Translations under genes and position numbers: made by a program | Origin: Verrucomicrobiota bacterium | Lineage (GTDB): Bacteria > Verrucomicrobiota > Verrucomicrobiia > Verrucomicrobiales > DEV007 | NCBI GenBank assembly: GCA_027618625.1 | Contig: JAQCER010000046.1 | Coordinates: 1-11,193, forward strand | DNA length: 11,193 bases | Direction of reading: 5' to 3' | The notes under the pieces: generated by a model | What the model was told of the DNA's origin: nothing | What the model saw: the letters and a program-made list of their open reading frames with translations, nothing else | The model's database searches: none | Shown: positions 6,457 to 11,193 of the stretch, in pieces | How positions within the stretch are numbered: position 1 is the stretch's first letter | Layout: every line of letters begins with the position of its first letter

Positions 6457-8396
6457 TTTGTCAGCGCTTTGAGAATGCTGTCGGCATCGTAAACGCAGCC
6501 GCCCCAGCTGCCGCCGCTCAGGTCCTGCAATGCAGCCCAGATGCGTGTGTCATCGGACAAGTCCGGATGGTGGCGCAGTGCTGGATGCGACTCGCGGGCC
6601 AGCAGCTCTTCCAATTCTCCCAGGAAGTCGATGCTCCCTTCCAGAGTCTTGCAGTCGATGCGCACGCGGATTAGATCGCCATCGCGCAGCTTGCCGATGG
6701 GGCCGGCGGCAAAGGCTTCGGGACTGATGTGGCCGACGCACGCGCCAGTGGACACTCCGGAGAATCGGCCATCGGTAATGAGCGCGACTTGCTTGCCGAA
6801 GGGCAGGTATCGCAGCGCCGCAGTGACTTGATACGTCTCGGGCATGCCGCAACCCACGGGGCCGAGACCGATGAGCACCATGACATCGCCGGGGCGGATG
6901 GCGTCGTCGCCCTTGCTCTTGATCGCCTCGATCGCTGCCTGCTCTGAGCCGAACACGCGGGCTGGCCCCTCGTGCAGATAAACGCCATCGGCATCGAGCA
7001 GGGCGCGATCGATCGCGGTGCTTTTGATCACCGCTCCCTCCGGCGCGATATTGCCAGTGGGAAAGGTAACAGTGCTCGTCAGGCCTGCCGCGCGGGCGGC
7101 TTCTGGCGTCATGATGACATTGTCAGGGTCGATGCCATCGAGCGTGTGCAACTTTTCGCGCAGTATCTTGCGCCGTTCCGATTTCTCCCACCACTCAAGG
7201 TTTTCGCCAAGTGATCGACCGCTCACCGTCGGTGCATCGAGCTTGAGCAGCCCCAGCGCCCGCAGGTGCAACATCACCTCAGGGACACCACCGGCGAGGA
7301 AGGCCTGCACGGTCGCAAAACCGCGTGGGCCATTGGGCATGACGTCGACGAGTCTGGGCACACGCGCATTGACCAGCCGCCAGTCCTCAGCAGTCGGGCG
7401 ACGCAGCCCGGCGGCGTGCGCAATCGCGGGTATGTGCATGATCAGATTGGTCGATCCACCAAAAGCGGCGTGTGTTACCAGCGCGTTTTCGACGCCGGCA
7501 TCCGTGAGAATTTGATCCATGCCAGTGCCCGCCTTCTCCAGGGCCATCAATGCCAGAGCGGATCGTGCGGCGGTCTCTTTCCAGATGGCGGAGCCCGATG
7601 GCATCAGTGCCGAGTGGGGCAGAGATAACCCTAACGCTTCCCCCACGACCTGGCTCGTTGCCGCTGTTCCAAAAAACTGACAACCGCCCCCCGGAGATCC
7701 GCACGCCTTGCATCCCTGCAGTGCGGCTTCGTCCAACGTGATCTCACCGTGCGCGAAACGGGCACCGATAGTCTGCACTTTGCCCAGATCCTCCGCGCCT
7801 TTTGATAAAAGCGTCACGCCCCCCGGCACCAGTACTGCGGGTAGCTTTCCAGAACCCGCCAGCGCCATCATCATTGCAGGCAATCCCTTGTCGCAAGTCG
7901 CGATGCCGAGCACACCGCGACCAGTCGGCAGCGAGCGGATCAGGCGTCGCAGCACCGTCGCAGCATCATTGCGATAAGCCAGCGACTCAAGCATGCCTGA
8001 TGTTCCATTGGAGCGCCCATCGCAGGGGTCACTACAGTAGGCGGCAAAGGGGATCGCACCCTGTTCGGAAAACACGCGCGCCGCCTCCTCCATGAGCAGG
8101 CCGATTTCCCAGTGTCCGGTGTGCAACCCCAGAGCAATGGGCACCCCATCTTCACGGCGGATGCCACCTTTGGTTGAAAGAATCAGAAACTCCTTCCGCC
8201 CAAGCATCGATGGATTCCAACCCATCCCCGCATTCTGCGTCCACCCAAATAAGGTGCCACTGGCCGCAGTCCGCAGAAACTGGGCATCCAGCGGCAACGA
8301 GCCCTGCGGCCCCGTGTCGGTCGTTCGGGCTTCGTTAAAGATGCTTGCATCGGGGGCATCAAGGAGGGAATCCAGTTTTTCCATTGGCATTGGCAT
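6453..8396 (-). CDS. yjhG: IlvD/Edd-family sugar-acid dehydratase, YjhG/YagF (D-xylonate dehydratase) type
   Basis: 647 aa from ATG at 8396-8394. A GTG at 8477 would add 27 residues without family support, and E. coli YjhG (655 aa, recalled) fits the shorter form. The exact ATG is ambiguous because three lie within 15 bases. The protein follows the YjhG/YagF subfamily along its whole length: [145 protein letters not shown] and [20 protein letters not shown]. Three cysteines expected to hold the Fe-S cluster are present (C125, C168, C239 counted from this ATG). Characterised members dehydrate D-xylonate or related aldonates to 2-keto-3-deoxy acids in the cytoplasm. The exact substrate here is not fixed by sequence. 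The stop overlaps the start of the acyltransferase-like gene, so it heads a two-gene unit at least. Confidence 0.93.
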   Translation of the reverse strand: MPMPMEKLDSLLDAPDASIFNEARTTDTGPQGSLPLDAQFLRTAASGTLFGWTQNAGMGWNPSMLGRKEFLILSTKGGIRREDGVPIALGLHTGHWEIGLLMEEAARVFSEQGAIPFAAYCSDPCDGRSNGTSGMLESLAYRNDAATVLRRLIRSLPTGRGVLGIATCDKGLPAMMMALAGSGKLPAVLVPGGVTLLSKGAEDLGKVQTIGARFAHGEITLDEAALQGCKACGSPGGGCQFFGTAATSQVVGEALGLSLPHSALMPSGSAIWKETAARSALALMALEKAGTGMDQILTDAGVENALVTHAAFGGSTNLIMHIPAIAHAAGLRRPTAEDWRLVNARVPRLVDVMPNGPRGFATVQAFLAGGVPEVMLHLRALGLLKLDAPTVSGRSLGENLEWWEKSERRKILREKLHTLDGIDPDNVIMTPEAARAAGLTSTVTFPTGNIAPEGAVIKSTAIDRALLDADGVYLHEGPARVFGSEQAAIEAIKSKGDDAIRPGDVMVLIGLGPVGCGMPETYQVTAALRYLPFGKQVALITDGRFSGVSTGACVGHISPEAFAAGPIGKLRDGDLIRVRIDCKTLEGSIDFLGELEELLARESHPALRHHPDLSDDTRIWAALQDLSGGSWGGCVYDADSILKALTK

Positions 8397-8551
8397 TGCC
8401 GATGGTGATAGCCGATTCGTCGCCAACCGGCAAGGCTGGTCTCTCTGGGCTCCCGGACATTCGCTGGGGAACGCCACCGCTACCGTGTGCGCTCGATCTT
8501 CAGGCGAAAGAACACTTGCGGAATTATTGTCATCGTGGGGGATGTCCTAAT

Positions 8552-8590
8552 GGCGTGACTTTGATCAGATCATGAGCGATTCGTCACGCC
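8552..8590. promoter_or_regulatory. Candidate operator: spaced 8-bp inverted repeat in the divergent intergenic region
   Basis: The arms ggcgtgac (8552-8559) and gtcacgcc (8583-8590) are perfect reverse complements, 31 bases centre to centre, which is close to three helical turns. Between them lies a smaller palindrome, tgatcagatca (8562-8572). The region separates the divergent dehydratase and zinc-ribbon genes. A regulator site or an mRNA hairpin are both possible. This is inference from symmetry only, and no -35/-10 pair could be assigned confidently. Confidence 0.35.
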
Positions 8591-8601
8591 GCGGACGTTG
8601 C

Positions 8602-8628
8602 AAGGAGGATGCGCGGTCTAAGCGCGCA
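8602..8628 (+). promoter_or_regulatory. Shine-Dalgarno-like aggagg followed by GC hairpin in the zinc-ribbon gene leader
   Basis: A perfect aggagg at 8603-8608 is followed at once by a 6-bp hairpin (tgcgcg / cgcgca, 8610-8628). The motif abuts an out-of-frame ATG at 8609 and sits 19 bases before an in-frame ATG at 8628, so its spacing suits neither start. The hairpin could bring it closer to 8628, but that is speculative. Confidence 0.3.
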
Positions 8629-8693
8629 TGGCCTCATGGCCTCAAGACAGGCTTGTGTTCCGCCGCGCTTCGTGCGTAGCGTTGCCAGCCACT

Positions 8694-9512
8694 ATGCGCT
8701 TGCTAGTCCAATGTTCTGACTGTCATCGACAGTATGACGCCACCGGTTGGGAGATCGGTTCTGCTTTCCATTGCAGTTGTGGTGCTGTTGTAAGGGTTGT
8801 GCAGCCGCAAGGACATGATGCCTCGGTGGTGCGTTGTTCGTCCTGTGGTGCACCGCGGACGGGGGCCGAGGAAGTTTGCAGGTTCTGCCAGAGCGAGTTC
8901 ACGTTGCATGAAAAGGACATGCACACGGTTTGCCCCAGTTGTCTGGCGCGCATCAGTGAGAAATCAAATTACTGTCACCACTGTAGCATGCCGATCATTC
9001 CTGAATCGATGGCAGGGGAAGTGTCCGAGTTGAAGTGCCCGTCGTGCGATGACCCGCCGCATCTGCACAGTCGCCGTATCGCCTCTGAGCAGGCGACGGT
9101 GCTGGAGTGCCAAAAGTGCGCTGGACTCTGGCTCGGACATGATGCGTTCAACGTTTTGTCAAAACGTGCAGATCAGGAATACCAGCACAGCGGAGCCGAG
9201 ATCGACTGGTCATCATTTCAACCAGCAGAGCAAGATGCCGACTGGCGCTACCGCATGTGTCCCAAGTGTGCCTATCCCTTGGTGCGTCGTGTCTTTGGCA
9301 AGCGAAGCGGCGTGATGATCGACCTCTGCCGGGAACACGGCGTTTGGTTCGACGCAAAAGAACTGGAGATGATTCTGGCCTGGATTCGCTCCGGCGGTCT
9401 TACCATCGCTGGCAAGGCCGCTGCCGACTCCGCTCGCCGCCGCGCCAAAGAACGGGCGCTGGATGACTCATTCCTCGAGGAAATGCGGGGAGAACTTTAC
9501 GGTCCCTGGTAG
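8694..9512 (+). CDS. Five-zinc-ribbon protein with two C-terminal TFIIB-type ribbons
   Basis: 272 aa from ATG at 8694, chosen because the first ribbon begins there. An in-frame ATG at 8628 would add 22 residues (MASWPQDRLVFRRASC...) of no recognisable domain, and neither start has a well-spaced Shine-Dalgarno. Five metal-binding knuckle pairs follow one another: C7/C10-C27/C29, C48/C51-C62/C65, C80/C83-C94/C97, C115/C118-C139/C142 and C189/C192-C212/H215. The last two match zf-TFIIB (PF13453): CQKCAGLWLGHDAF and CREHGVWFDAKELEMIL. The fifth replaces its final cysteine with His, which some members do. The remainder is charged and probably helical (RRRAKERALDDSFLEEM), with no signal peptide or membrane segment, so the protein is probably cytoplasmic. 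The family's function is not known; nucleic-acid or protein binding is only a guess. It is divergent from the dehydratase and convergent with the ABC gene. Confidence 0.85.
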   Translation: MRLLVQCSDCHRQYDATGWEIGSAFHCSCGAVVRVVQPQGHDASVVRCSSCGAPRTGAEEVCRFCQSEFTLHEKDMHTVCPSCLARISEKSNYCHHCSMPIIPESMAGEVSELKCPSCDDPPHLHSRRIASEQATVLECQKCAGLWLGHDAFNVLSKRADQEYQHSGAEIDWSSFQPAEQDADWRYRMCPKCAYPLVRRVFGKRSGVMIDLCREHGVWFDAKELEMILAWIRSGGLTIAGKAAADSARRRAKERALDDSFLEEMRGELYGPW

Positions 9513-9666
9513 GGTCAGTAGCTCGAGAATCTCATGCGGGTTAGTCGGAAGGACACTGCCTTGCGCGAAAAGCGTGAATGCACGGCAAAGCCAGATCCCT
9601 CGTGTCGACTCGACCGTCCCGGCCGTTGTTTGGCAAGCACTTGTCACCACGAATGCATGCGATTCG
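9513..9666. other. Intergenic region between convergent genes, with a weak hairpin
   Basis: These 154 bases separate the convergent zinc-ribbon and ABC genes. I see no gene. A 6-bp stem (acgaat 9649-9654 / attcgt 9662-9667) with loop gcatgcg overlaps the TAA of the ABC gene. It lacks a T-run on either strand, so it is a poor intrinsic terminator. No clear terminator was found for the zinc-ribbon gene. Confidence 0.4.
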
Positions 9667-11193
9667 TTACACCGGTGATGCTTCATCGATATCCAAAAAC
9701 GACGTTCTACACAGCTCTGCGTAGAGGCCGCCGCGGGCGAGCAGCTCCTCGTGCGTGCCCTGTTCCGTGACGCGCCCTCTCTCGAGGACAAAGATCCGGT
9801 CGGCATTGCGCACGGTGGAGAGGCGGTGGGCAATGACGAAACTGGTGCGATTCACCATCAGGCGCTCCAGGGCTTGCTGGATCAGGCGTTCGGTTTCTGT
9901 GTCGACACTGGCAGTTGCTTCATCCAGCAGGAGAATCGGTGGATTCCGCAGCAGGGCGCGGGCGATGGAAATGCGTTGCTTCTCACCGACACTGAGCTTC
10001 ACGCCGCGCTCGCCCACTCTGGTTTCGAGTTTTTCCGGCATGCGTTCGACAAAGTCACCCGCATTGGCGATGCGTAACGCTTCCCACAGGCGGTCGTCGC
10101 TGGCATCGCGGCAGGCGATGCACAAATTCTCGCGCACCGTGCCATCGAACATGAAGCTCTCCTGGGTGACGTACCCAATCGCCGACCGCAGCGCAGATTT
10201 TTCCAAAGTATGCACTGGCTGGCCGTCGATGGTGATCTGGCCGGAGTCGTATTCATAGAAGCCGGTCAGCAAGTTGATCACGGTCGACTTGCCTGCGCCC
10301 GTTGGGCCTACCAGAGCAACGGTTTCCCCGGGCCTGGCTTCCAGCGAGACGCTGTTCAAGGTGGCTGTTTTCTTCGAGTAGCCAAAACTCACATTCTCAT
10401 AAATCACATGCCCGCCGTGCAGCTTCAGCTTCTCACCCGTGCCCATGTTCTGTTCCTCGTCGGCGTCCAGGATCTCGAACACGCGGTCGGCAGCGGCGCG
10501 TCCCGATTGAATCAACTGATTCAACTGGTGCAGCCGAGTGACCGGCTCGTAGAAAAGGGTGAGCAGCAGGATGAATGCTGTCAGTTGTCCCGGAAGCAGC
10601 TCTCCCGCCAGACATGCCTGACCACCGAAACCGATCACCAGAATGAAGCCCACCGCATTTAGAAAACTCATGCTGGGATTGTAAATCGCCCACGCGCGCA
10701 TGACTTTCAAAGTTGCCGTACGCACCTTGCCGCTGGCACCGTTGAATCTTGCGAGCTCCTCGGCTTCCATCGCGTATGCCTTGATCTGCCGGATGCCAGA
10801 AATGTTGTCGACCACCAGCGAGTTTAATTCGCCCGTGGCTTCCCGCGTCAGCTTGTAACGGCTCCTTGCCGACCTCGTGTAGAGGTAGGCGCCGGCGGCC
10901 AGGAAGGGAATAGGGATCATGACGATCCAGGCCAGCTTCACGTTGGTCATGAACATCACCGCACCGACGATGCAGATCTGCAACACAGCGACCGCGCCCT
11001 GTTCGATGCCATCTATCAGAACCCGTTCCATGGAAGTCACATCTTCGGCCACCCGGGTCATGACTTCGCCACTGTGGCGGTCATCGAACCAGCGCAGGGG
11101 CAACCGTTGGATGCGTCCATACAAATCGCTGCGAATGTCGTAGATCACTTTTTGCTCAAAAGTATTATTGAGAAAAATCCGTGCGGAGTTGAG
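9667..11193 (-). CDS. ABC exporter half-transporter, permease fused to ATPase (5' end beyond window)
   Basis: The frame stays open to the right edge, so the N-terminus is missing; 508 residues are visible. It is a type I exporter (MsbA/BmrA-like) with a membrane domain followed by a nucleotide-binding domain. The first visible residues (FEQKVIYDIRSDLYGRIQRLPLRWFD, abridged) are the conserved intracellular-loop region after an early helix, so roughly the first 80-100 residues lie outside. Membrane segments are seen near 67-105 and 174-218, with the loop GELNSLVVDNISGIRQIKAY between. The ATPase has Walker A GPTGAGKST (296-304), Q-loop VTQESFMF, signature LSVGEKQRISIARALL (400-404 core), Walker B ILLLDEATASVD (420-431) and H-loop AHRLSTV (His456). 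The signature is LSVGE rather than LSGGQ, a common variant. It would work as a homodimer or heterodimer in the inner membrane. The substrate (lipid, peptide or drug) cannot be told from sequence. Confidence 0.95.
   Translation of the reverse strand, partial: LNSARIFLNNTFEQKVIYDIRSDLYGRIQRLPLRWFDDRHSGEVMTRVAEDVTSMERVLIDGIEQGAVAVLQICIVGAVMFMTNVKLAWIVMIPIPFLAAGAYLYTRSARSRYKLTREATGELNSLVVDNISGIRQIKAYAMEAEELARFNGASGKVRTATLKVMRAWAIYNPSMSFLNAVGFILVIGFGGQACLAGELLPGQLTAFILLLTLFYEPVTRLHQLNQLIQSGRAAADRVFEILDADEEQNMGTGEKLKLHGGHVIYENVSFGYSKKTATLNSVSLEARPGETVALVGPTGAGKSTVINLLTGFYEYDSGQITIDGQPVHTLEKSALRSAIGYVTQESFMFDGTVRENLCIACRDASDDRLWEALRIANAGDFVERMPEKLETRVGERGVKLSVGEKQRISIARALLRNPPILLLDEATASVDTETERLIQQALERLMVNRTSFVIAHRLSTVRNADRIFVLERGRVTEQGTHEELLARGGLYAELCRTSFLDIDEASPV

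Noticed and set aside
7018..7515. Plus-strand frame of 165 codons inside the dehydratase region
   Set aside because: Antisense to a gene with full-length family similarity; low-complexity Ser/Arg/Pro composition.
9649..9667. Hairpin acgaat/attcgt as an intrinsic terminator between convergent genes
   Set aside because: Only 6 bp, partly AT, overlapping a stop codon and without a T-run on either strand; noted only within the intergenic entry.

Overview
The window is a moderately GC-rich bacterial segment with protein genes only. I saw no tRNA, rRNA, CRISPR array, transposase or phage gene. Several features together point to a Verrucomicrobiota or Planctomycetota bacterium, most likely the former: a secreted lamin-tail/chitobiase-C (CotH-type) protein, a secreted BNR_2 sialidase-like protein, a bacterial relative of heparan-alpha-glucosaminide N-acetyltransferase, a large exported double metallo-beta-lactamase protein and a multi-zinc-ribbon TFIIB-type protein. 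This assignment is an inference from gene content, not a demonstrated taxonomy.

Layout, left to right. Positions 1-1552 (minus) hold the 5' part of a large secreted protein that runs off the left edge. Positions 1823-2938 (minus) encode an exported BNR-repeat sialidase-like beta-propeller. Positions 3033-4946 (minus) encode an exported protein with two tandem metallo-beta-lactamase folds and a C-terminal beta-sandwich. Positions 5239-6456 (minus) encode a polytopic acyltransferase-like membrane protein. Positions 6453-8396 (minus) encode a YjhG/YagF-type sugar-acid dehydratase. A 4-base stop/start overlap couples the last two genes. Position 8694 begins a divergent plus-strand gene ending at 9512, a cytoplasmic protein made of five successive zinc ribbons. 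It converges on an ABC exporter half-transporter (9667-11193, minus) whose N-terminus lies beyond the right edge.

Working together: the five minus-strand genes from 8396 down to the left edge share orientation and read like an accessory carbohydrate or sugar-acid locus. It has one cytoplasmic dehydratase (sugar aldonate to 2-keto-3-deoxy aldonate), one membrane acyltransferase-like protein and three exported proteins. Only the dehydratase/acyltransferase pair is physically coupled. Larger gaps (about 290, 85-95 and 270 bases) and a weak terminator-like hairpin after the sialidase-like gene suggest more than one transcript. The zinc-ribbon gene and the ABC exporter look like unrelated neighbours.

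No single unmistakably new system stands out. The best candidates for follow-up are the tandem MBL protein, whose two metal sites have decayed in complementary places; the sialidase-like protein, which lacks the canonical sialidase N-terminal motif; the five-ribbon zinc protein; and a spaced inverted repeat in the divergent promoter region at 8552-8590.
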